Shown here: piece by piece, positions 6,006 through 12,325 of the stretch | Position numbering within the stretch: the stretch's first letter is position 1 | Layout: each line of letters starts with the position of its first letter | DNA from: CAZEPJ01 sp964514105 | Lineage (GTDB): Bacteria; Desulfobacterota; Desulfocorpusculales; Desulfocorpusculum | Reading direction: 5' to 3' | NCBI GenBank assembly: GCA_964514105.1 | Contig: CAZEPJ010000096.1 | Coordinates: forward strand, 1 to 12,325 | DNA: 12,325 bases | Translations under genes and position numbers: made by a program | The notes under the pieces: generated by a model | Told to the model about the DNA's origin: nothing | Database searches by the model: none | What the model saw: the letters and a program-made list of their open reading frames with translations, nothing else

Positions 6006-7528
6006 AGGCTTTCATTCCCGGCATAATGGCTGCCGCGGCCCTGGGGGTGTCCTACTTTACCGTCATCGAGAGCCTGGTTCACCAGTGGCTCGCCAACGAT
6101 GACTTCTCTCACGGGATCCTCATTGTCCCTGTGGCGGTGTATCTGGGATGGCAGAAGCGCGGTCAACTCATGGCCGTCCCGATCCGGACGGATTGGCGGG
6201 CGCTCTCCCTCATGCTGGTGGCGGGTTTCGTGTACGTGGTGGGAGAGCTGGGTGCAGAGCTCTTCACGGTCCGGGTCTCCCTGCTCCTCTTCGTCATCGG
6301 GTTCACGTGGCTGCTGTACGGGCCTGCGATCCTCAAGGTGCTCCGCTTTCCCCTGGCGTTCCTGTTTCTCATGCTCCCTCTGCCGGGGTTCATCTACCGG
6401 AATCTCACCTTTCCTCTCCAGCTCGTCTCCTCGAAGTGGTCCGTGCAACTTCTCCAGTTGGCCGGGGTGAGCGCGTACCGGGAGGGAAACGTGATCGACC
6501 TGGGATTCATGACCCTCCAGGTGGTGGAGGCGTGCAACGGACTGCGGTTCATTCTTCCGCTATTGACCCTGGGGGTTCTCTTCGCGTACTTCGGGCGAAA
6601 AGCCCTCTGGAAGCGCCTCCTCCTCGTTGCGGCCACGGTGCCCATCGCCATGCTGGCCAATGTGCTCCGCATCAGCGGCACGGGCATCCTCGCCGCGCAC
6701 TGGAGCCCGGAGGCGGCCGAGGGTTTCTTCCACTCCTTCTCGGGGTGGCTCCTGTTCATGGTGTGCTTCCTGCTCTTCGCCCTGTTCAACCTTGTCCTGA
6801 CGCGACTGCCCCGCCGCGAGCCTCAGGTTCCCGCTCATCGTCTCCTCTTCCAGGCAACCCCTGACCGCGCCCCGGTCTCCTGGGCGGCCACTGCGGTGGC
6901 TCTGTCCATGATCCTGGTCATGCCATGGGCCGTCGAGTCTCTGGGGAATGTGCCGCGCCTTCAACTGAAGAAGCCCCTGGACGGGTTTCCCCTCTCCGTG
7001 GACGGCTGGTCCGGGCAGCGGGATACCCTGGACCCGGCGATCTGGAGGCAGGTGGGGGGACAGGAGTACCTGATCATCGACTACAACAAGAACGGGGAAA
7101 GGCCGATCAACTTCTACGTCGCCTACTACGAGTACCAGAGAAAGGCCGGGGACTTCGTCCACTCCCCGAGGCTCTGTCTGCCGGGCGGAGGTTGGTTCGT
7201 GGAGTCGGACCGGGTCAGGAAGGTTCCGTCCGGCACCGAGACGAACCCCCTGGACCGCGGGCTCAGGCTCAACGAGCTGATCATCTCCAAGAACGACACG
7301 CGGCAAATGGCCTACTTCTGGTACCAGGGGCGGGGGCGCAACTTCACCAGTGAGTTCGAGGCCAAGTTCTACATGGTCTGGGACGGCCTCTGGCGCAGAC
7401 GCACAGACGGAGCTCTGGTGCGCCTGGTGGCGCCCCTGGGTTCGGCCCAGGACGAAGCAGAGGCGCGCCGAACGCTGGACGGGTTCGCGACGCGCGTGGC
7501 CGGGCTCCTGGAAGAACATCTCCCATAG
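6002..7528 (+). CDS. xrtD: Exosortase-EpsI fusion, XrtD-like (VPLPA-CTERM type)
   Basis: A 508-residue inner-membrane transpeptidase-like enzyme predicted to cleave C-terminal sorting tails and pass proteins to an extracellular polymer. Residues 1-270 form the multi-pass exosortase domain (about eight hydrophobic segments). The proposed catalytic residues are all present: C178 in VVEACNGLRF, R223 in NVLRISGTG and H244 in EGFFHSFSGW. The phrases EGNVIDLG (161-168) and the EGF-F-H-x-F-x-GW block match the XrtD subgroup better than XrtA, as I recall the families. One further hydrophobic segment (about 293-312) leads into a C-terminal EpsI domain (about 325-505) with HSPRLCLPGGGW (387-398) and YFWYQGRGR. 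EpsI is a separate protein in some systems and fused in XrtD. The GTG start follows AGGAG (5989-5993) and overlaps the aminotransferase stop. By family knowledge the targets should carry VPLPA-CTERM tails; none is encoded here. The XrtD assignment is likely but unverified. Confidence 0.93.
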   Translation: MKAFIPGIMAAAALGVSYFTVIESLVHQWLANDDFSHGILIVPVAVYLGWQKRGQLMAVPIRTDWRALSLMLVAGFVYVVGELGAELFTVRVSLLLFVIGFTWLLYGPAILKVLRFPLAFLFLMLPLPGFIYRNLTFPLQLVSSKWSVQLLQLAGVSAYREGNVIDLGFMTLQVVEACNGLRFILPLLTLGVLFAYFGRKALWKRLLLVAATVPIAMLANVLRISGTGILAAHWSPEAAEGFFHSFSGWLLFMVCFLLFALFNLVLTRLPRREPQVPAHRLLFQATPDRAPVSWAATAVALSMILVMPWAVESLGNVPRLQLKKPLDGFPLSVDGWSGQRDTLDPAIWRQVGGQEYLIIDYNKNGERPINFYVAYYEYQRKAGDFVHSPRLCLPGGGWFVESDRVRKVPSGTETNPLDRGLRLNELIISKNDTRQMAYFWYQGRGRNFTSEFEAKFYMVWDGLWRRRTDGALVRLVAPLGSAQDEAEARRTLDGFATRVAGLLEEHLP

Positions 7529-7554
7529 GGAATCCCGTCATTCTCCGCCTCACC

Positions 7555-7559
7555 GAGGA
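7555..7559 (+). promoter_or_regulatory. Shine-Dalgarno site of the dehydratase gene
   Basis: GAGGA four bases before the ATG at 7564 supports that start. It lies in the only 35-base gap between the exosortase and the dehydratase, which shows no terminator, so the two are probably cotranscribed. Confidence 0.6.
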
Positions 7560-7563
7560 CATA

Positions 7564-9558
7564 ATGGGTTTTTTGCACAGAGCGATCGCTCGTCTCTTCG
7601 AATCCGCCGAGACAGGCGGCGTCGGCCAGTGGATCCTGCGTTACCGGATCTGGGCCAACCTGGCCATCCACCTGGCGCTCTTCGCGGGGGGCGCCGCGGC
7701 GGCGTACGCGATGCTGCGGGAGGCCGTGGAGGGGATGGAGAACCGGCCCGAGCCGCTTGCGTCCCTGGCGCTCCTTCTGGCCGTGCGAACGGCCGTCTTC
7801 TGGCGGTACGATCTGTTCCACGGCCTGTGGCGATATGCAAGCTTCCCGGACATCCTGAACATCATCCGGGCCACGTGCATCGGAAGCGTTCTGGTCGCCC
7901 TGGTGGGGATCATTGGGGAATCGGTGCGCATGCCCGAGCGGGTGTACATCCTGGATCTGGTCTTCTGCATCGTGCTCACGGGCGGAATCCGACTCGTGAC
8001 CCGCAACCTGAAAGAGAGCGCATCGCCGCTGGCCCGCGCGGGAGATTTGAAGCGGGTGCTCGTGGTGGGTCCGCTCGAGCGGGTTCAGCCCCTGGTCAAG
8101 GAGATGCTGAGTGACCAGTCCGCCCGGTTCGTGCCGATGGCCATACTGGACCCCACTCGTGAGATCTGGGACAGCGGCCTGCGGGTAAGCGATGTCCGGG
8201 TGTACACCGTCCCGCGGGTCCTCGGGGGCAAGGGACGGCTCCGGGGCCTTCACGGGGTGGTGCTCTGCTGGCCGGGAGCCAGCAGAAGGCAGCTTGACGA
8301 AGTGGTCGAAGCCCTCCGACCGCTCCAGGTGCCGTTTCAGACTGTCCCTCACGTGGAGGAGATTCTCTCAGGCCGGGTGAACATCAGCGACATCCGGAAC
8401 GTGGAGATCGAGGATCTCTTGGAAAGGCCCGCCGTCCAGACGGATCTGGCGAAGATCCGGGTTCAACTGGAAGGCCGGGTCGTCATGGTGACCGGAGGGG
8501 GAGGCTCGATCGGCTCGGAGCTTTGCCGGCAGATCGCTGCCTTCCAGCCGGGAAAGCTGGTCATCGTGGAGCGGGCGGAGAGCAGCCTCTACGAGCTGCG
8601 CGAGGAGCTGGCGAGGGATTTCCCCTCCCTGTCCCTGTGCGCTTCCATATCGAGCGTGAACGACTACGCAGGTCTTCGAGCCCTCATGCGGGAGACCGGT
8701 GTGGAGGTGGTGTATCACGCCGCGGCGTACAAGCACGTGCCCCTCATGGAGATGGCGCCCATCGAGTCGGCGTACAACAACGTGCTCGGCACCCACAACG
8801 TGACCCGGGCGGCTGCGGAGTGCGGCGTGGAGCGCTTCGTCATGATCTCCACGGACAAGGCGGTCAACCCCACCAACGTCATGGGCGTCACCAAGCGCAT
8901 CGCCGAGATGATCGTTCGAGCGCACGACGTTCGAGCACGCACAAGGTTCATGATCGTGCGGTTCGGAAACGTGCTGGGAAGCGCGGGTAGTGTGATCCCC
9001 ATCTTCAAGAAGCAGATCGCCGATGGGGGGCCCGTCACCGTGACCCACCCGGATATGGAGCGCTACTTCATGACCATCCCCGAAGCCGTGCAGCTCATCC
9101 TGCAGGCCGCGTGCATGGGGGAGGGCGGAGAGGTCTTCGTGCTGGACATGGGAAAGCCGGTGAAGATTCTTCATCTTGCGGAGAAGCTGATCTCTCTCTC
9201 GGGAAAGCGACCGTACGAGGACGTGGACATCGTGTTCAGCCGGGTGCGTCCCGGGGAGAAGCTGTTCGAGGAGCTCTTCGACGAGACCGAGGTTCGGAAC
9301 GAGACGGCCCATCCCCGAATCATCATGGCCACATCGGGCAGGGTGGAACCGGAATGGATGGAGAGGAAGATCGAGGAGATCCGACAACTGGTCATGCGCA
9401 GGAGCGTCCTGGGGCTTCGAGTGGTCTTCAAGGAGCTGGTTCCCGGATACCTCGACTCGTCGGGGAGCGACCGCGACGCGCCCGCCCGCGCGGCTCGGGC
9501 CGCGCGGGGAATGACGAGGGCCGACGGGATCGCGGCCTGGGCCAGGTCCAGGTCATGA
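7564..9558 (+). CDS. PglF/WbpM-like membrane-anchored NDP-sugar 4,6-dehydratase
   Basis: A 664-residue enzyme of the CapD/WbpM/PglF branch of short-chain dehydrogenases. It is expected to turn UDP-GlcNAc into the 4-keto-6-deoxy sugar that opens the bacillosamine-type pathway. Residues about 25-145 hold four hydrophobic segments. A middle Rossmann-like domain (about 160-265) follows, and its nucleotide loop is degenerate (VLVVGPLERVQ, lacking GxGxxG). The catalytic domain starts with VMVTGGGGSIGSEL (307-320). It continues with YHAAAYKHVPLMEM (384-397), the T430-D431-K432 triad and NPTNVMGVTKR (435-445), where M440 replaces the usual SDR tyrosine before K444. That is normal for this branch. Downstream RPGEKLFEELF (562-572) is also typical. 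The last about 35 residues (DSSGSDRDAPARAARAARG and on) are Ala/Arg-rich, not family-like, and are encoded by a strong hairpin. The stop overlaps a possible ATG of the next frame at 9555, but a better start lies at 9612. Confidence 0.92.
   Translation: MGFLHRAIARLFESAETGGVGQWILRYRIWANLAIHLALFAGGAAAAYAMLREAVEGMENRPEPLASLALLLAVRTAVFWRYDLFHGLWRYASFPDILNIIRATCIGSVLVALVGIIGESVRMPERVYILDLVFCIVLTGGIRLVTRNLKESASPLARAGDLKRVLVVGPLERVQPLVKEMLSDQSARFVPMAILDPTREIWDSGLRVSDVRVYTVPRVLGGKGRLRGLHGVVLCWPGASRRQLDEVVEALRPLQVPFQTVPHVEEILSGRVNISDIRNVEIEDLLERPAVQTDLAKIRVQLEGRVVMVTGGGGSIGSELCRQIAAFQPGKLVIVERAESSLYELREELARDFPSLSLCASISSVNDYAGLRALMRETGVEVVYHAAAYKHVPLMEMAPIESAYNNVLGTHNVTRAAAECGVERFVMISTDKAVNPTNVMGVTKRIAEMIVRAHDVRARTRFMIVRFGNVLGSAGSVIPIFKKQIADGGPVTVTHPDMERYFMTIPEAVQLILQAACMGEGGEVFVLDMGKPVKILHLAEKLISLSGKRPYEDVDIVFSRVRPGEKLFEELFDETEVRNETAHPRIIMATSGRVEPEWMERKIEEIRQLVMRRSVLGLRVVFKELVPGYLDSSGSDRDAPARAARAARGMTRADGIAAWARSRS
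9485..9508 (+). repeat. Perfect GC-rich hairpin inside the 3' end of the dehydratase gene
   Basis: Arms CCCGCGCGGC (9485-9494) and GCCGCGCGGG (9499-9508) are perfectly complementary around a TCGG loop, and GAATGACG follows closely (9509-9517). It has the shape of a palindromic intergenic repeat that has been read into the C-terminus. There is no T-run, so it is not a standard terminator. It might attenuate or stabilise the transcript between the dehydratase and the TPR gene. Confidence 0.65.
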
Positions 9559-9596
9559 GGCGCGAGAGAACGCACCATCGCAAACCGTCCCGAAAA

Positions 9597-9602
9597 GGAG
9601 GG
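9597..9602 (+). promoter_or_regulatory. Strong Shine-Dalgarno that fixes the TPR-protein start
   Basis: GGAGGG preceded by AAAA lies nine bases before the ATG at 9612. It is the strongest ribosome-binding site in the window. It picks 9612 over the upstream in-frame ATG at 9555, and the 9612 start alone places a signal sequence at the very N-terminus. Confidence 0.7.
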
Positions 9603-9611
9603 ATTCTGTCC

Positions 9612-12020
9612 ATGAAACGACTGTTCGATCGACTTCAACCCAGGGCCGCTGTCCTCCTGATCGTCTTGGTGATGTTCTCCTGCAGCGGTCCCGAGGCCAA
9701 GAAGGCCAAGTTCCTGGAGAAGGGCAAGGCCCTGATTGAGAAGGGCGACTATACCAAGGCGCGCCTGGAGTTGAAAAACGCCCTTCAAATCGACCCCAAG
9801 TATGCCGAAGCCTTTCACCTCATGGGCATGGTCGAGCTGAAGACGGGAAACCTTCGCGGGGCGTACGCCAGCCTGCTGAAGGCCGTGGAGCTGGACCCCA
9901 AGCTTCTGGAGGCCCAGATTCAGCTCGGCAGGATCTTCCTTGCCGCAAGGGAGCTGGACAAGGCCCTGGACAAGGCTGAGCTGGTCCTCCGGGAGCAGCC
10001 CGAGAACACGGAGGCTGTGCTCCTCAAGGCCACGGTATTCTTGGGCAAACAGAACCCGGACGAAGCCAGAAGCCTGGGGGAGATGCTTCTGAGCTGGGGC
10101 GTGAAACTCCCCGACGTGTACCTGCTGATCGCCGCCAGCCACGGTCAGAAGAACGACGCGAAAAACTCCGAGGCCGCCCTGGTCAAGGGCGTGGAGGAGA
10201 ACCCCAAGACCGTATCGCTTCATCTGGCCCTGTCCTCCCTGTATGTGAGGAGCCGCCGGTTGACCGAGGCGGTGGAAAGCCTCAAGACCGTGATCCAGCT
10301 CGAGCCGGACAAGAGCCGTCACAAAATCACGCTGGCCAACCTGTACTGGGACTCGGATCGACGCAAGGAGGCCCGGGATCTGCTTCGCGATACGGTCGCA
10401 GCCGATCCCAAGAACGAGGAGCGATGGCTGGAGACGGCCCGGTTCTATCTCTCCAAACAGCAGATCGAGGACGCCGAGCGGGAACTGCAGGCAGGTCTCA
10501 AGCAGAACGAGCGAAGCTTCAAGCTGCGTCTCGCCCTGGCGGAGCTGAACACCAACCTCAACCGGACCGATCAGGCCCTGGCTGCGTTGCAAGAGTGTTT
10601 GACCCTGGAGAAGGACCCCGCCAACCCCGGCGTCCTGGATGCCAAGAACGCGCTGGCCAAGGTGCATCTGCTGCGGAGGGATTTGGACGAAGCCCTGCGC
10701 TACGTGGACGAGGTCCTCAAGGAGAGCCCCAAGAGCGTGGACGCCCATTTCACCAGGGGGCGGGTGTTTCTGCTCAAAGGTGACGGCGTCAAGGCGGTGA
10801 GCGATTTCCGGGCGGTGGTGAACGAGAGGCCGCAGCTGCTGGACGGGTACCTCGGGCTCGCCGAGGCCCACGTGTTCGCCCAGCAGCACGCCTTGGCGGT
10901 GGACACGCTTCAAAAAGCCCTCCAGGTGGCCCCGGGGGATCGGCAGATCCTTCTCGCCCTCTCCAGGGTATACGCCATGAGGAACGCCTTCCTGGAGGCC
11001 GAAGCCCAGCTCAGGAAGATCCTGGAGGCGGCCCCGGACGACCTGGCCGTTCGCGCAGAACTGGGAGATCTGCTGATCGCCTCCAAAGATCAGTCTCGGG
11101 CCGAGAGGGAATACGAGGAGCTGAAGAAACGGGCGCCTCAGAATCCCCTCGGATTCATCAAGATGGCCCATCTGTTCGCCCGGCAGGATAAGGGCACCAA
11201 GGCCATCGCGGAGATGGAAAAGGCCTACGAGCTGGATCCCCGGACGCCAACGATTCTGGCATCTCTCGTGGATCTCTACCTCTCGAACAAGAAGCCCGAT
11301 GCGGCGATCGCGGTCTGCGAGAGACGACTTGTGAAGGAGGCTAAGGACGTCGTCGCCCTGGATCTCCTGGGTCGGATCCACGTCTCCAAGAGGGACTACA
11401 AGAAGGCCGAGGAAGCCTTCAAGAAGGCGATTGAGATTCAGCCCACCTGGCCGGCGCCACACAAGAACCTGGCCGCCCTATACCTGGTCCAGGGCAAGAC
11501 GGCTCAAGCAGTGGAGAAGCTGGAGGCTTCCCTCAAGTCCGATCCGAAGAACCTGGGTTCCTATCTCACACTCGGGCAGCTGTACGCGCAGGATAAGAAG
11601 CCCTCCAAGGCCATCTCCATGTACGAACGGGCCCTGGAGCACAATCCCAACCTGTGGTACGCGGCCAACAACCTGGGGTTTCTTCTGGCCGAGTACGGCG
11701 ACGCCAAGAAGGATCTGGAGCGCGCACTGGCGGTCGTCGAGAAGGCCCAGAAGCTGCGGCCCGAGGAGCCCTCCGTCCTGGATACCCTGGGATGGGTCCA
11801 CTTCAAGAGGGGGGACACGGAGCGCGCCCTCGGACTGATTCAGTCGGCCCTGGCCAAGGCCCCGGACAACCCCGAGGTCAACTACCACATGGGCATGGTA
11901 TTGAGCCAATCCGGGAGGCTGGAGGAAGCGAGAGAGAGGCTGAAGCGCGCACTGCAGGGCAATGGGGCTTTCCACGGCAGAGAAGAGGCCGAACGGGCAC
12001 TGAAGCAGATTTCTTCATGA
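9612..12020 (+). CDS. prsT: PEP-CTERM-system-type TPR-repeat lipoprotein (PrsT-like)
   Basis: An 802-residue protein made almost wholly of tetratricopeptide repeats, probably a periplasmic scaffold for export of polysaccharide or sorted proteins. The N-terminus MKRLFDRLQPRAAVLLIVLV then MFSCSG is a lipoprotein-like signal with C24 as the candidate lipidated residue. The lipobox (M-F-S-C) is atypical. About twenty TPR units follow from residue 33, for example KGDYTKARLELKNALQIDP (44-62), KRDYKKAEEAFKKAIEIQP (593-611) and KPSKAISMYERALEHNP (663-679). KGD-x-x-x-A-x-x-x-LKNALQ-x-DP near the start is what I remember of the exosortase-linked TPR family, whose members are often somewhat longer (about 900). 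The gap from the dehydratase stop is 53 bases, so it is probably the last gene of the operon. TPR paralogues are numerous, so the PrsT name rests on context plus the N-terminal match. Partner proteins are unknown. Confidence 0.88.
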   Translation: MKRLFDRLQPRAAVLLIVLVMFSCSGPEAKKAKFLEKGKALIEKGDYTKARLELKNALQIDPKYAEAFHLMGMVELKTGNLRGAYASLLKAVELDPKLLEAQIQLGRIFLAARELDKALDKAELVLREQPENTEAVLLKATVFLGKQNPDEARSLGEMLLSWGVKLPDVYLLIAASHGQKNDAKNSEAALVKGVEENPKTVSLHLALSSLYVRSRRLTEAVESLKTVIQLEPDKSRHKITLANLYWDSDRRKEARDLLRDTVAADPKNEERWLETARFYLSKQQIEDAERELQAGLKQNERSFKLRLALAELNTNLNRTDQALAALQECLTLEKDPANPGVLDAKNALAKVHLLRRDLDEALRYVDEVLKESPKSVDAHFTRGRVFLLKGDGVKAVSDFRAVVNERPQLLDGYLGLAEAHVFAQQHALAVDTLQKALQVAPGDRQILLALSRVYAMRNAFLEAEAQLRKILEAAPDDLAVRAELGDLLIASKDQSRAEREYEELKKRAPQNPLGFIKMAHLFARQDKGTKAIAEMEKAYELDPRTPTILASLVDLYLSNKKPDAAIAVCERRLVKEAKDVVALDLLGRIHVSKRDYKKAEEAFKKAIEIQPTWPAPHKNLAALYLVQGKTAQAVEKLEASLKSDPKNLGSYLTLGQLYAQDKKPSKAISMYERALEHNPNLWYAANNLGFLLAEYGDAKKDLERALAVVEKAQKLRPEEPSVLDTLGWVHFKRGDTERALGLIQSALAKAPDNPEVNYHMGMVLSQSGRLEEARERLKRALQGNGAFHGREEAERALKQISS

Positions 12021-12076
12021 TTCGTCGCGGATCCAACTCTCCCTGAGCCACGATGTGGATGAGGAATCCTCTGTCC

Positions 12077-12092
12077 GTCACCGGATCGTGAC
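12077..12092 (+). repeat. Small stem-loop downstream of the TPR gene
   Basis: GTCAC and GTGAC pair around CGGATC. CGGATCGTG recurs as a direct repeat starting near 12143, about 60 bases on. The stem is short with no T-run, so a terminator role is not supported. Confidence 0.3.
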
Positions 12093-12105
12093 AGGCCGCG
12101 GTCAA

Positions 12106-12129
12106 GATCAAACCGCATACTGTTTGATC
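12106..12129 (+). repeat. Perfect 8-bp inverted repeat downstream of the operon
   Basis: GATCAAAC (12106-12113) and GTTTGATC (12122-12129) pair perfectly around an 8-base loop. It lies 85 bases after the TPR stop. No T-run follows, so it may be a factor-dependent transcript end, a processed 3' stem, a protein-binding operator or a repeat relic. I cannot decide between these. Confidence 0.5.
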
Positions 12130-12183
12130 GTTTGCCGGGGTCGGATCGTGGCCTTCGGAGAAGGGGAAAACCGATGACGACAC

Positions 12184-12239
12184 ACAAATGTCACATGACG
12201 GTCATTGCGCTTAAACATAATTATGCGAACTTAGTCATC
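12184..12239 (+). promoter_or_regulatory. AT-rich leader of the zinc-ribbon gene
   Basis: Composition drops abruptly (38% GC by hand count over 12181-12240). It holds two palindromes: ATGAC-G-GTCAT (12195-12205) and CATAATTATG (12216-12225). The second contains CATAAT, one mismatch from a -10 box, but no clear -35 lies at the right distance. The stretch looks like the end of an insertion sequence with its promoter. Only one end is in view, so terminal repeats cannot be matched. Confidence 0.4.
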
Positions 12240-12325
12240 ATGAGATGCCCCAGATGCGGATCCGATGCCTTCAACCGCTACGGCAGGACGCTCGCGGGAA
12301 AACAACGGTTCATCTGTCTGGTCTG
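12240..12325 (+). CDS. N-terminus of a zinc-ribbon protein, probably an IS transposase (partial)
   Basis: From the ATG at 12240 the frame stays open to the window edge (28 full codons). It reads MRCPRCGSDAFNRYGR, then GKQRFICLV, with the next codon beginning TG. The pattern CPxC-x19-C-x2-C with GKQR before the second cysteine pair is the N-terminal zinc ribbon of several transposase groups (IS1 InsA, IS1595 and ISL3-like). C3, C6 and C26 are visible, and the fourth ligand would be the truncated codon. The AT-rich leader supports mobile origin. The catalytic domain is outside the window, so the IS family cannot be named. Confidence 0.6.
   Translation, partial: MRCPRCGSDAFNRYGRTLAGKQRFICLV

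Larger units (their letters stand above)
12021..12183 (-). pseudogene. Possible decayed minus-strand coding segment
   Basis: Read on the minus strand from a GTG at 12183, this stretch gives protein-like sequence such as TVCGLILTAACHDPVTDRG followed by FLIHIVAQGELD. By hand count GC is highest at codon position 3 (about two thirds) and lowest at position 2 (just under half), as in real genes of a GC-rich genome. The frame then runs on antisense through the end of the TPR gene without resemblance to anything. It may be the 5' remnant of a gene truncated at about 12020. No Shine-Dalgarno is visible. The D-P-x-x-x-x-G-x-x-x-H spacing is faintly like CheD deamidases, but the catalytic Cys does not align. 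Function unknown, and chance is possible. Confidence 0.25.

Noticed and set aside
6560..7519. 319-codon minus-strand frame over the exosortase
   Set aside because: Antisense shadow rich in Arg, Pro and Glu without domain features.
9111..9611. Upstream extension of the TPR frame
   Set aside because: It overlaps the dehydratase in another frame and would bury the signal sequence. The strong Shine-Dalgarno before 9612 decides the start.
9171..11462. 763-codon open frame on the minus strand
   Set aside because: It is antisense to the 3' end of the dehydratase gene and most of the TPR gene, both with clear family motifs. High GC makes antisense frames open, and its translation has no recognisable domain.
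1..12325. tRNA or rRNA genes
   Set aside because: No cloverleaf-like T-arm sequences or rRNA-like stretches were seen by eye on either strand.

Overview
This GC-rich window (hand counts on sample lines give about 65% GC) reads as an exopolysaccharide / protein-sorting locus from a Gram-negative bacterium. The exosortase resembles the XrtD (VPLPA-CTERM) type and the large TPR protein resembles the PEP-CTERM-system TPR lipoprotein family. Together these suggest a deltaproteobacterium (Desulfobacterota-like) or a relative. That assignment is inference; there is no rRNA or other phylogenetic marker here.

Layout, left to right. At 1-94 there may be the tail of an upstream gene. A GT4 glycosyltransferase (101-1327, +) follows. 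It converges, with only 22 bases between stop codons, on a secreted right-handed beta-helix protein (1350-3065, -). After a divergent intergenic stretch, a tightly packed plus-strand series runs from about 3281 to 12020: a small PglC-like phosphoglycosyl transferase, a PglD-like sugar N-acetyltransferase, a PglE-like DegT-family aminotransferase, an exosortase fused to an EpsI domain (XrtD-like), a PglF/WbpM-like membrane-anchored NDP-sugar 4,6-dehydratase, and an 802-residue TPR protein with a lipoprotein-like N-terminus. Stop/start overlaps (ATGA or GTGA) join the first four of these, and the later gaps are short (35 and 53 bases), so they look like one operon. At 12021-12239 lies a non-coding or decayed stretch with hairpins and possible antisense coding remains. 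The window ends inside a zinc-ribbon protein, probably a transposase (from 12240), behind an AT-rich leader.

How the genes may work together: PglF-, PglE- and PglD-like enzymes would convert UDP-GlcNAc to a UDP-2,4-diacetamido-2,4,6-trideoxyhexose (UDP-diNAcBac-like). The PglC-like enzyme would load it onto undecaprenyl phosphate, and the GT4 enzyme would extend it. The exosortase/EpsI fusion and TPR protein are the protein-sorting and export-associated side of the locus. The whole bacillosamine-type precursor pathway is thus interleaved with an exosortase. No flippase, polymerase, oligosaccharyltransferase or VPLPA-bearing substrate is visible in the window.

Two coding regions carry unusual sequence: an in-frame insert of about 60 codons in the aminotransferase, and a hairpin-derived C-terminal tail on the dehydratase. 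The acetyltransferase gene is clearly AT-richer than its neighbours.
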